A stretch of 57,284 nucleotides of DNA from positions 18,947-76,230 of the forward strand of contig NVTV01000006.1 in assembly GCA_002401695.1 (NCBI GenBank). The letters are read 5' to 3'. The notes beneath the pieces are model-generated. The model had not been told where the DNA came from and did not search any database. It saw only the letters and a list, made by a program, of their open reading frames with translations. The position numbers and the translations under genes were made by a program. The stretch is from Alphaproteobacteria bacterium. Lineage in GTDB: Bacteria > Pseudomonadota > Alphaproteobacteria > Micavibrionales > Micavibrionaceae. Below are positions 41,812 to 50,886 of the stretch, in pieces (position 1 is the first letter of the stretch; each line of letters opens with the position of its first letter).

Positions 41812-44800
41812 ATGAACTTTGTTAAAAAAATGGGATATCGTTCCCTGTTACTCCTGAGTTGTTCAGCCATGTCCATGGCGGCATCTCAGGCAACCTACGC
41901 CCAGCAGGCGGCACAAGATGCCGATGAAATGGAAGAATTTGAAGAAGTCATCGTCACGGGCTCACGAGTCCGTCGTGACACATTTACAAGCGCGGCGCCT
42001 ATCCGTGTTCTTGATAAAGACGCAGCAAGAAAATTAGGGACAACATCCATTGCCGATATGTTACAACAGACGACCATGGCAACAGGCCAGCAAATTGGGG
42101 CTGCCCTCAATTCGGGTTCTGGTTCTTCCAACGCTGGTGAGTCTGCCCCTGATGGCGGTGTAGGTTCTGCTAATATCGGTCTTCGTGGCCTTGGTTCTGC
42201 ACGGACATTGGTCATGCTTAACGGCAAACGCCTTGGTGCATCGGGTGCACGTGGTGCCCCCTCTCAGCCTGATCTGAACATGATCCCTTTTAATATGGTC
42301 AAACGGATCGAAGTTATTACCGAAGGTGCCTCTTCTGTTTATGGTGCCGATGCGGTTGCGGGCGTGGTCAATTTGATCCTGCGCGACGATTTCGAAGGAT
42401 TTGAAGCCACTGCTGAGATTAGCGGTACTGAACATGGCGGAGGATTCAACAAACAATTCTCCTTCATTACCGGCGCCTCAAATGATAAATCAAGATTTGT
42501 TATTTCTGCTGAGTATCAAAAACGCAGCAGAATCAGTGTCGGCCAAAGACGTGATTGCATGGAAGAAATCTTCAGACGGGAAAGCGGTGAGATTTTTAGT
42601 CAATGCTCAAGTGGCTTTTTTGATAATGCCGCCCTTGATCTTACGGGTGATAATTTAAGCCCAAGTGGCGATCACTGGGTCTGGTATACACCGGGCCAGT
42701 CTGATATTCCAGATGGCGACGGCGGATTTATTCCAAATTGGAGCTCTGCGTTCAACTTGCCTATCCCAACAGATCCTAATGTTGATATTACGTCTGGCAA
42801 CCAGCGTAACCGCTATCGGTTTAACCCAACATATCATGACCAATTAGAACGTCTGAATGCTGATTTAGTACAACCGATTACACGTTTCTCCGTTGTTTCA
42901 ATGGGGTCTTATAGTCCTGATTGGTTTGGCGGAAATGAAGAAGTTTATTATGAAGCATACTTCTTAAACCGTCATCAAACATCAACAGCAGCATCCGAAC
43001 AGCTTTTCCCAACAGTAGCTGGTCAAATCCGCCAGGAAGATGCCAATGGTAACATCATAGTTGATGAGGGTGGGGCCCCTGTTCTCGTGGATAACCCTTT
43101 CAACCCCTTCGGCCATGACGTCTCCCCTGTCATCACAATCGACGACCACAACCAAGTTCGTAATGTGGAATTGAACCATTTCCGTTTCGTCGGTGGCTTC
43201 CGTGGTGATTTCACAGGTATGTTAGAAGATAAGAATTGGTCTTATGACCTGTCTGTTTCTTATGACCGTGGTGTTGGTTACCAATCACAACAGGTTATCA
43301 ACGAATCCAACCTGATTTTGGCTACGCAGACACTACGTCTTGATAGTGAAGGAAATTTAATCTGTGGCAATCCAGTGACTAGTAATGTTGGTTTTATCTC
43401 TGGACAAGGCTGTGTGCCGATTAACTTCCTGGCACCTTCTGTCTTCACGAGTACAGATACATCAAGTGGGACATTAGCCACAGATGCAGAAAGAGAATTT
43501 CTTTTCGCCACAAGAACAAACCGCACAGTTGTTGAACAAACCCTTGTTTCTGCTTTTGTAACGGGTGATCTTATGGAACTACCCGCGGGGTCTGTTGGGG
43601 TTGCCTTTGGTCTTGAGTACCGTAAGGATACAATCAGTTCTTCTGTTGATACACTCGGTGAGAGCGGTAACATTGCGGCTGAATCTCCTTTTGCAGAGGG
43701 CGCTACTATCGGATCTCGTAACGTTAAGGATATTTACGGTGAAATCGTGATCCCGTTGATTTCTGGTAAGGAAATGGCTGAATCTCTAGTTGTAGAGGGT
43801 GCAGTACGTTACACTGATGAATCTAACTTCGGCGGTAAATTAACGACACGTGGGCGTTTGTCTTACAGTCCCAATGACTGGATCACAATCAGCGGGTCAT
43901 ACGGAACGTCTTTCCGGGCCGCGAATTTACGTGAATCATTCATTGCGTCACAATTTAGTGGTATTGGTGGCGGATCTGACCCTTGCTCGGTTCCCAGTGA
44001 TGCCAGCTCTGGTGGTGCTTATGTTCCAGAGGGTGAAAACCGTCCACAGGTTGTCTTGGATAACTGTCTCCTGTCGGGAGCTGATCCATTTTTATTAGGA
44101 CTATCTGGCGCAACAACCATCTCAACGGTTACGCAAGGTAATGCTCAAGGCCTTAAACCAGAAACATCTCGGTCATGGGTTGGTAAAATTCAAATTTCAC
44201 CACCGATCAGTGATGATGTTCAACTTGACCTATCTGTTGGTTTCTTTGATATTAAAATTAAAGACACCATCGTTTCTGTCAGTGCCGCAACCATCCTAAA
44301 TCGTTGTTTCAATGATGCTCCTGGACTGGCCAGCCCGTTCTGTGATCGTGTTGCTCGTGATGCAGGTCGGCCTGATATTTTAAATTTTGTTAGCCTAGTT
44401 GATACATCCTTCCTGAACTTAGGTGAAGTACGTTCACAAGGTATTGACCTTAATACACGTATCAGAGCAAGTTTTGATGATGTCTTCGGTCAAGCAATGG
44501 ATGTTACATGGACGACTAATGTGACGTTCCAGACAAAACTTGAAGAAAGAATATTCATCGAAGACGAAGCTGATGATCAGTTAGGTGATTTTGGTAATCC
44601 AAAAACCAGCCTGACATCAACATTCTCTTTCGCCTTTGATAATATTCAGGTCAATCTGCAAAGCCGGTATTTCTCGGGAACAGAAGCTTCCCTGGCAGCC
44701 AAGCAACAGAACCAAGACAGCTGTGATGATCTAGGCTCACCAAGTACAACATATGCCGGTCAACCTTTGTTGACTGATGTTTGTACAGCTGGTGCGGCTT

Positions 44801-44991
44801 TCTATCAGGATATGTCCGTGACATACTCTGCTGAAACCTTCACGGTTTCGGCTGGTATCACTAATGTGTTTGATCGGTCTCCTGCCTTGGTCTCTATCGG
44901 TGCCGGGTCAAACCGTGCCAACCGGGTGACATCCTCTGGCTATGATCAGTTTGGTCGTTCATTCTTCCTGAATGTAACAACCCGCTTCTAA
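41812..44991 (+). CDS. large TonB-dependent outer-membrane receptor
   Basis: This 1059-residue receptor has a signal peptide (about 1-30, ending ATYAQQ), the TonB-box-like EEVIVTGSRVRR (about 44-55), a plug with LNGKRLGASGARG and SVYGADAVAGVVNL, and a long barrel ending SFFLNVTTRF. It lacks an STN domain, so it is not itself a signalling receptor. The size and the GSR box resemble receptors for oligosaccharides or peptides in alphaproteobacteria. It is divergent from the FecI operon. GGT/CGT-rich codons suggest high expression. A hairpin follows the stop. Confidence 0.93.
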   Translation: MNFVKKMGYRSLLLLSCSAMSMAASQATYAQQAAQDADEMEEFEEVIVTGSRVRRDTFTSAAPIRVLDKDAARKLGTTSIADMLQQTTMATGQQIGAALNSGSGSSNAGESAPDGGVGSANIGLRGLGSARTLVMLNGKRLGASGARGAPSQPDLNMIPFNMVKRIEVITEGASSVYGADAVAGVVNLILRDDFEGFEATAEISGTEHGGGFNKQFSFITGASNDKSRFVISAEYQKRSRISVGQRRDCMEEIFRRESGEIFSQCSSGFFDNAALDLTGDNLSPSGDHWVWYTPGQSDIPDGDGGFIPNWSSAFNLPIPTDPNVDITSGNQRNRYRFNPTYHDQLERLNADLVQPITRFSVVSMGSYSPDWFGGNEEVYYEAYFLNRHQTSTAASEQLFPTVAGQIRQEDANGNIIVDEGGAPVLVDNPFNPFGHDVSPVITIDDHNQVRNVELNHFRFVGGFRGDFTGMLEDKNWSYDLSVSYDRGVGYQSQQVINESNLILATQTLRLDSEGNLICGNPVTSNVGFISGQGCVPINFLAPSVFTSTDTSSGTLATDAEREFLFATRTNRTVVEQTLVSAFVTGDLMELPAGSVGVAFGLEYRKDTISSSVDTLGESGNIAAESPFAEGATIGSRNVKDIYGEIVIPLISGKEMAESLVVEGAVRYTDESNFGGKLTTRGRLSYSPNDWITISGSYGTSFRAANLRESFIASQFSGIGGGSDPCSVPSDASSGGAYVPEGENRPQVVLDNCLLSGADPFLLGLSGATTISTVTQGNAQGLKPETSRSWVGKIQISPPISDDVQLDLSVGFFDIKIKDTIVSVSAATILNRCFNDAPGLASPFCDRVARDAGRPDILNFVSLVDTSFLNLGEVRSQGIDLNTRIRASFDDVFGQAMDVTWTTNVTFQTKLEERIFIEDEADDQLGDFGNPKTSLTSTFSFAFDNIQVNLQSRYFSGTEASLAAKQQNQDSCDDLGSPSTTYAGQPLLTDVCTAGAAFYQDMSVTYSAETFTVSAGITNVFDRSPALVSIGAGSNRANRVTSSGYDQFGRSFFLNVTTRF

Positions 44992-44998
44992 ATCAAAA

Positions 44999-45028
44999 TT
45001 CGGCCTCTTCTTGCGGGAAGAGGCCGAA
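44999..45028 (+). terminator. perfect 12-bp hairpin after the large receptor
   Basis: TTCGGCCTCTTC and GAAGAGGCCGAA pair fully around TTGCGG, 7 bases after the stop. There is no T-run afterwards, so it may be a terminator needing other factors or a 3' mRNA stabiliser. Confidence 0.65.
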
Positions 45029-45374
45029 CAGCCCAATTGGCCAACGTGCGTCAAAAGGATGTCATCGACAGCAATGGGCGGGATGATAAGGGGTACCTTA
45101 AAATACCGACTTGCAGTCGGAGTTATAAACTCTAATAGTCGATTTTTTGATAAATGGTATACAGGTAAAGACTTTTGTTAACAAATTCCACATTGCGTTT
45201 GGGGCCGTTGGAACTGGCGGTATTGAATTGCCTCTGGACCCATGAGGCATGAGTTGTGGTGAGAGGGCTTGAAATAAATTGATCACTGGCTCGCCTCTTC
45301 AGCAAGTGTGATTTCTACAGTGTGGCGTAGTCCGTGGTAAGTGGGGCCGAATATTGCAACACCTAACTTAACTA
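45029..45374. other. intergenic stretch, no supported gene
   Basis: A small hairpin CCGACT-TGC-AGTCGG sits at 45106-45120, followed by GAGTT-ATA-AACTC. Short frames on both strands have no recognisable protein pattern. Confidence 0.4.
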
Positions 45375-46082
45375 TTAACATTGATAATCCAGGTTATATT
45401 CTTCCATCAGTTTATCAAAATCCTGGTTTTTTTTCTGAAGGCAGTAGGTTCTGGCTAAGCTTAGAATTATTGTAATATTTTCTTTTAAATCCTCCCCCAG
45501 CAGCTGTTTGTTCAATTTTAGTAATTTCAGCAATGTTTCTTCTTCTTTTGCATATAGTTCTGTCCGCCCATAAAGAGAATAAAGCTGTTTCAAATAATGG
45601 AGCAATTTGAATTTGTCTTCCCTGTTTTTCTTTAAGATGACAATGCTTTGCTGAACAAGGGTAATTGCCGCGGGGTATTTTTTTTGGGATATGAGAATTT
45701 TATAATAAAATAGGCGGCTGGTTATTGTTGTTTCATGGGCTGCCCCTAAATGTTTTTGGGACAGCAGATAAGCTTCTTCGATGCGAGGGCTTATTTCTTT
45801 CAACCGATTTGATTTATCATAATATCTATTCAGGTTTTTAAGAAGATTGATATATCTTGCATCACTATGCTGGTCCAGGGCATGGCTGCCCCTTAACATT
45901 TGTTCGCCGTATTTAATTGCGCGGGACCATTTTTTTTGCCCGGCGGCTTTATCAGCTTTTATAATTATTTTCCCCAGCTTCTTTTCTGTCCAGCTTGTCT
46001 CTTTGGCAATGGCTTGGCCGATGACAATATGACAAAGGCTCATTATCAAGAATAAAGGAAGGAAGTATAATTTTTTACGCAC
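45375..46082 (-). CDS. exported TPR-like protein, function unknown
   Basis: This 235-residue protein starts with a signal peptide (about 1-26, MRKKLYFLPLFLIMSLCHIV, cleaved near QAIAKE). The rest is helical with tetratricopeptide-like spacing, for example GQKKWSRAIKYGEQML and ISQKKYPAAITLVQQSIVIL. It is Lys-rich with several Cys near the end. It lies alone between two receptor systems. TPR proteins scaffold other proteins; a periplasmic partner is likely but unknown. Confidence 0.65.
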   Translation of the reverse strand: MRKKLYFLPLFLIMSLCHIVIGQAIAKETSWTEKKLGKIIIKADKAAGQKKWSRAIKYGEQMLRGSHALDQHSDARYINLLKNLNRYYDKSNRLKEISPRIEEAYLLSQKHLGAAHETTITSRLFYYKILISQKKYPAAITLVQQSIVILKKNREDKFKLLHYLKQLYSLYGRTELYAKEEETLLKLLKLNKQLLGEDLKENITIILSLARTYCLQKKNQDFDKLMEEYNLDYQC

Positions 46083-46357
46083 GACATTTCGACCTTAGTA
46101 TAAATTATCTATTTTATATTTAGGCTAACTGTAACGTTTATCGTCATTAAAATAAACCCGTCTGCTGATAACAGGCGAAGTATTGGCGTTTAAGCATGTG
46201 GTTCGCTTCGCTGTAATGCCGTATAATATTTTATTCGAGGAGACAAGAGACGATTGTATTTCCAAACGGGCAGATCAATATTGCTGCTAGGTAAAAAAAA
46301 TGTCTGGTTTTTGTAAAATTTTCTGTCTTAGTATTAGGAGTAGTTTTTGGATTTGTA

Positions 46358-46909
46358 ATGGCAAAAGATTGTGACCTTCAGGAAGTGGAACCGCAGGAAG
46401 AAAATCTGGGTCAGCTTTTCCGTAAATACAAGCTTGAGATTTCGAGTGTAATATATAACCAGCTCAGGTCGAAGGAAGAAGCGGACGATTTGACACAGGA
46501 AACATTTGAGAGATATACCTCGGCATCTAAACGGGTGCCGATTGGCAACCCCCGTGCTTATTTATATCAGGTGGCAAGAAATCTGGTGAATGATCATTTG
46601 AAGCGCACAGTTATAAAAAACAAAGTCGTGGTGAGCAGTGATACGGGGCTGGAAATACAGGACCCCTCTCCGACCATAGAGCAACGGCTCATTCAGAATA
46701 GCGAATATGCCCAATTGAAAGCAGCCATAGGGAAATTACCCCCGAAATGCCGGCGGGTCTTTATACTTAGAAAGCTGGAAGGGTTTTCATATATTGAGAT
46801 ATCTAAAATAATGGATATTTCTTTGGCGGCCGTTGAGCAGCATGTGGTGAGAGGCTTGAAGGCCTGCAGAATTGAATTAGTAAAAAATGCTAAAAAGATG
46901 AAGAAGTGA
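46358..46909 (+). CDS. FecI-type ECF sigma factor (second system)
   Basis: This 183-residue sigma factor has sigma2 (EEADDLTQETFERY, then PRAYLYQVARNLVNDHLKR) and sigma4 (LPPKCRRVFILRKLEGFSYI, then AAVEQHVVRGLKACR). The ATG at 46358 is the only sensible start; an AGGAG lies farther than usual upstream. It is followed by FecR with a 4-bp overlap if the GTG start is used. It pairs with the STN receptor at 48020. Confidence 0.94.
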   Translation: MAKDCDLQEVEPQEENLGQLFRKYKLEISSVIYNQLRSKEEADDLTQETFERYTSASKRVPIGNPRAYLYQVARNLVNDHLKRTVIKNKVVVSSDTGLEIQDPSPTIEQRLIQNSEYAQLKAAIGKLPPKCRRVFILRKLEGFSYIEISKIMDISLAAVEQHVVRGLKACRIELVKNAKKMKK

Positions 46910-47889
46910 ATGAGATGGACAGGGATCAAACAGTTATAGAATTGGACATGCTCTCGGACCAGGCGGCCATCTGGTTTCAACGTATGTCAGATAAATCCGT
47001 AGGGGCTGAAACGCAAACGGCATTTGATGAATGGATCAGAGCAGATGACACTCATAAGCTTGCCTATGAAGAATATTCAGCAATCTGGGATCATCCAGAA
47101 TTTGAGGCGATCCTACAGGAATTTGCCGATGATGGAGCACAATATCCTGCAAACGAAAACAAATCCTTCCTGAAGACAATTAAATGGGGCGTTCTTGCCG
47201 CCAGTCTGATTATATGTGTGTCAGTGATATTCTATGGCCTGGATGAGGAGTGGTCGTCAAAGAACCACCTGGAGTATCAAACGGCAGTTGGCGAGTTTAA
47301 AAACGTAACCTTCCCCGATGGCTCTCTCGTTGTCCTTAATACAGATACAAAACTACACATTTCCTTTGGTGATCAGCGAAAAGTATATTTAACACAGGGG
47401 GAAGCCTATTTTGACATCAAGAAGGATGGGCGCGACTTTATTGTTGAAGGGGGAACGGGGAGAATCAAGGTATTGGGCACAGCTTTTAATGCCAGGGTGA
47501 ATTATAATCAGATGGTGGTTGCTGTGGACAGGGGGAAGGTTTCTGTAAGCTCACTCTCAATGACGAACAATGATGAAAAGACGCTCTTGGCACTGGACAG
47601 GCTGGCGGTGACAGATGAAAAACTTGGCACCGTGTTAAAAAGCCGTGAAAAAGTTGCTGATTGGCGGGAGGGGTGGCTTGATGTTAATGACCGATCTCTT
47701 GCAGAAGTGGTTGAAGAGCTTGATCGTTATTATGCGGGTGAAATCCGCCTTGGAAAAAGTGATATGTGGCAGTTGCGCGTGACGGGACGGTTCAATCTGA
47801 AAAACATCAAAAAAGCGACCCGCCTATTGGGGGGAAGCATGAACCTGAAAGTGACGGTAACGAAAAACAATGAAATTATTATTGGGTAG
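46906..47889 (+). CDS. FecR-family anti-sigma factor / signal transducer (second system)
   Basis: This 327-residue protein has the N-terminal sigma-binding domain (AAIWFQRMSDKSV, FDEWIRADDTHKLAYEEYSA), one transmembrane helix (about 92-110, WGVLAASLIICVSVIFYGL) and the periplasmic FecR domain (VTFPDGSLVVLNTDT, QGEAYFDIKKDGRDF, KVLGTAFNARV). A GTG at 46906 overlaps the sigma stop; the ATG at 46915 is an alternative start three codons later. It transmits the signal from the receptor at 48020 to the sigma factor. Confidence 0.93.
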   Translation: MNEMDRDQTVIELDMLSDQAAIWFQRMSDKSVGAETQTAFDEWIRADDTHKLAYEEYSAIWDHPEFEAILQEFADDGAQYPANENKSFLKTIKWGVLAASLIICVSVIFYGLDEEWSSKNHLEYQTAVGEFKNVTFPDGSLVVLNTDTKLHISFGDQRKVYLTQGEAYFDIKKDGRDFIVEGGTGRIKVLGTAFNARVNYNQMVVAVDRGKVSVSSLSMTNNDEKTLLALDRLAVTDEKLGTVLKSREKVADWREGWLDVNDRSLAEVVEELDRYYAGEIRLGKSDMWQLRVTGRFNLKNIKKATRLLGGSMNLKVTVTKNNEIIIG

Positions 47890-48019
47890 AAATAAAATTG
47901 TAGAGTGAAAAATTGAGAAAATTTAAGATTTCTTTGTCTGGTTATCCCCCAAATATCTGTCTTCTATAGTACGGCATCAACAGTAGGAGTGCCGATAAAC
48001 TATAAATAGGGAGAAATAT

Positions 48020-50608
48020 ATGTTCACTTTCAAAAAGTCATTGCTTCAGAGAACGGCTATTCAGACAATCATGGCGGTTGGTGTGTTTTCACTGGCAACA
48101 GAGTCCCATGCGTCTTTTGATCAAGGTTTCCAAAATGGCATTTCACTTGCCCAGGCAAATCAGCAGATTAATTTGGCAATTCCAGGTGGTCCCTTAGCAG
48201 ATGCCCTGACCCAACTTTCCCGGCAAGGGGGATTTCAGTTATCTGGCAATGCGGATTACCTGGCGGTTGAGGTCAAAGAACCTTTGGTCGGATATTACTC
48301 GGTTAAAGAAGCCGTTGCGAAACTTCTGGGGGATGCCAGGGTAGAATACAGATGGCATGAAGATGCGCTCATTATATCAGGGCGCAAGTCCTCACAGCTC
48401 CAGAAAATATCTTACGATACCAGTGCAGAGTATGAGGCAAATTTCGCCAGCTATGAAGGTGATAGTTCCGATGGTGCTGATAAGACGGGCTTTGACGAAA
48501 TTATTGTAACGGCATCTCGTCGCAGTGTTTCTCTACAGGATACTGCATTGTCAGTGACAGCTGTCGCACCAGAAGACTTTGCTGTTGGCGGTCTGGCATC
48601 TTTGCGGGATATTATTGAATATACGCCTGGCGTCGTCTTCAGTGGCGGCTCTACCCCCATAGGAAATACAATAACTATGCGTGGTATTTCACCACTGATT
48701 TCTTCGCCAACGGTTGGGGTTTATATTGATGATGTGCCCATTGGCTCCAGAAACCCTTTTTCAAAAGGGGCGGAGCTTGCCTTGGATGCCATGGAAGCCA
48801 ACATTGAACGCGTAGAGATTATCAAGGGACCGCAAGGAACATTATATGGGAGCTCTTCTATGGGGGGCGTCATTCGTTATATTACAAAAAACCCCTCTCA
48901 AGGGGAACTTTCAATATCTGGCAAGGTTGATCTATCCACGACAAAAGAGGGGGGATTTAATCAAACCTATAGCGCCAGTGTATCAAGTCCAATCGTACAA
49001 GATAAGTTAGGTGTCAGCATATCTGGTTATTATAAGGATGTGACCGGTTTTATTGACCGCGATGCTAGTTCGGCAACGGGTGCTGCCGAAAATGTTAATG
49101 GATTTGAAACTTATGGCTTAATGGCAAAAGTAACGGCGGACCCTTCGGATGATTTATCTCTTTCCTTTACATATATGCGTTCCAAAACAGAATTTACCGG
49201 CGTGAATATTGTTCCTCTTGATGGCCCTCCCTTTGTTCCAACCCATGGGCGTTATGTATCAGAAGAGGGAAAATCAACCTTATTTGGGGTTTTTAATCTT
49301 TACTCCGGAACGCTAAAATATGATTTCGGTGGAGCGTCTCTTTTATCTTCAACCAGCTATGAAACCAGAGAAAATTCGCGGGAATCAGACGAGGTAGCAG
49401 GTCTTGGTGGCTTCATTGAGTTTTTTGCTGGTACAGCACCTGGCTCAGTTACATCTGCACCGTTTATTGGTGCTAATGGTACCCATAAATTTGTCCAGGA
49501 AGTCAGGTTAATGTCTGATGAAAATGATACATTTGAATGGACGGTTGGCGGAATATATTCCAAAGAAACGAACACAAACCAGCAAATATTAGAAGGTCTT
49601 CCTATCAACTTCCTGTTGCTTGATCTTAATTTTCCTTCAAAGCTTGTTGAATATGCTGGATTTGCCAATGCAACTTATTATGTGTCGGAGAAATTTGATA
49701 TTACGGCCGGAATTCGTGTGGGTCGGGTTGAAACGTCTGTGGAAACAGTAGATGGCCCAAACTTAATTGTGCAAAGCAGTCCTCCCATATTTAATAACTC
49801 GACAAATGATACCTATTCATTCAGTGCAAGGTACCGTCCCAATGATGATCTCTCGCTCTATGCCAGAATTGCCAGTGGCTATCGGCCTGCTTCGGCTGCT
49901 CTACCTTTCCCGGGTTTTCCGCCAATCATAGAATCAGACAGCATATGGAGTTATGAAATCGGGGCCAAAGGAAAATCCGATGATGCAAAAATATCCTATG
50001 ACTTTGCCCTGTGGTATTTGAACTGGGTAAATCCTCAGGCGACTATTTTTCTGGGAAGCGCCGGATCAGAAGCCAATGCGAATTCAGATGTCACGGCCTA
50101 TGGGATGGAGGGATCTGTGAATTTCTTCCCAGTCGAAGGTCTGGAAATTCTCACCAATTTTTCCTATACCAACAGCACACTAAATGATGATGAAACATTT
50201 GCATTTGGTGGCCTTGCAGGAGAAAGCATACCAGGGGTACCTGAATGGACAACATCTATTCGGGCAAATTATGAATTTTCCCTGAGTGATGATATGGATG
50301 GTTTCGTTGGTGGTGGCTTGCGTTATGTGGGCAGCCGCAACACTGGATTTGAAGGTGGAATTGGCTCTGATGGCGGATTGGTTGAGCCAAAGATCGCTAA
50401 TATTGAATTGGAAGATTATGTTTTGGCGGATCTTCGCGCAGGTGTTGTGATGGATAATGTCATCGTTTCCATTTATGCCAAAAATCTTTTCAATACCTAC
50501 ACATTCGTGGGGGGGCAGGCGCAACCGCAAATTAATGGTGGTTTCCGGGCAACGGTAACTATTGTTGAGCCAAGAACTATTGGTGTTATGGTGAAATTGA
50601 ATTTTTAA
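48020..50608 (+). CDS. TonB-dependent receptor with STN signalling domain (second system)
   Basis: This 862-residue receptor has a signal peptide (about 1-31, ending ESHAS), an STN domain (about 48-117, with IPGGPLADALTQLSRQGGFQ), a linker rich in Ser/Asp/Glu, TonB-box-like DEIIVTASRR, a plug with IIKGPQGTLYGSSSMGGVIRY and a barrel ending in Phe (MVKLNF). GGGAG precedes the ATG. With its sigma and FecR genes directly upstream, it should sense and import a substrate, perhaps peptides handled by the hydrolases downstream (inference). Confidence 0.94.
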   Translation: MFTFKKSLLQRTAIQTIMAVGVFSLATESHASFDQGFQNGISLAQANQQINLAIPGGPLADALTQLSRQGGFQLSGNADYLAVEVKEPLVGYYSVKEAVAKLLGDARVEYRWHEDALIISGRKSSQLQKISYDTSAEYEANFASYEGDSSDGADKTGFDEIIVTASRRSVSLQDTALSVTAVAPEDFAVGGLASLRDIIEYTPGVVFSGGSTPIGNTITMRGISPLISSPTVGVYIDDVPIGSRNPFSKGAELALDAMEANIERVEIIKGPQGTLYGSSSMGGVIRYITKNPSQGELSISGKVDLSTTKEGGFNQTYSASVSSPIVQDKLGVSISGYYKDVTGFIDRDASSATGAAENVNGFETYGLMAKVTADPSDDLSLSFTYMRSKTEFTGVNIVPLDGPPFVPTHGRYVSEEGKSTLFGVFNLYSGTLKYDFGGASLLSSTSYETRENSRESDEVAGLGGFIEFFAGTAPGSVTSAPFIGANGTHKFVQEVRLMSDENDTFEWTVGGIYSKETNTNQQILEGLPINFLLLDLNFPSKLVEYAGFANATYYVSEKFDITAGIRVGRVETSVETVDGPNLIVQSSPPIFNNSTNDTYSFSARYRPNDDLSLYARIASGYRPASAALPFPGFPPIIESDSIWSYEIGAKGKSDDAKISYDFALWYLNWVNPQATIFLGSAGSEANANSDVTAYGMEGSVNFFPVEGLEILTNFSYTNSTLNDDETFAFGGLAGESIPGVPEWTTSIRANYEFSLSDDMDGFVGGGLRYVGSRNTGFEGGIGSDGGLVEPKIANIELEDYVLADLRAGVVMDNVIVSIYAKNLFNTYTFVGGQAQPQINGGFRATVTIVEPRTIGVMVKLNF

Positions 50609-50620
50609 GGTTTGCTGATT

Positions 50621-50665
50621 TGGGAGAGGCGTCAAGGATAATGGCGCGTCTCCCATTTTCTTCTT
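50621..50665 (+). terminator. probable terminator after the second STN receptor
   Basis: GGGAGA (50622-50627) pairs with TCTCCC (50649-50654); after one mismatch GCG and CGC extend the stem. It is followed by ATTTTCTTC, a T-rich tail. Confidence 0.6.
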
Positions 50666-50886
50666 TCAACCATAAGTAAAAAAATGCAATATCTCATTCA
50701 ATTGGTCTTGATACAATCAGGGACAATGCAACATTTTTCAAACCGCCACAGACGTCAAGTGGGTTTGATCATGTAATGGTAAGCGGTGTACTGCTTGTGG
50801 AAGAGGGTAAGCTAAATACCAATGTTCTGCCCGGAAGGCCAATTCGAAATAGATCAAGGTAATGGTGAACAAAAGTCAGGTGGAAA

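Noticed and set aside
45098..45286. 62-residue minus-strand frame after the large receptor
   Set aside because: No recognisable pattern, no ribosome-binding site, and small hairpins lie within it.
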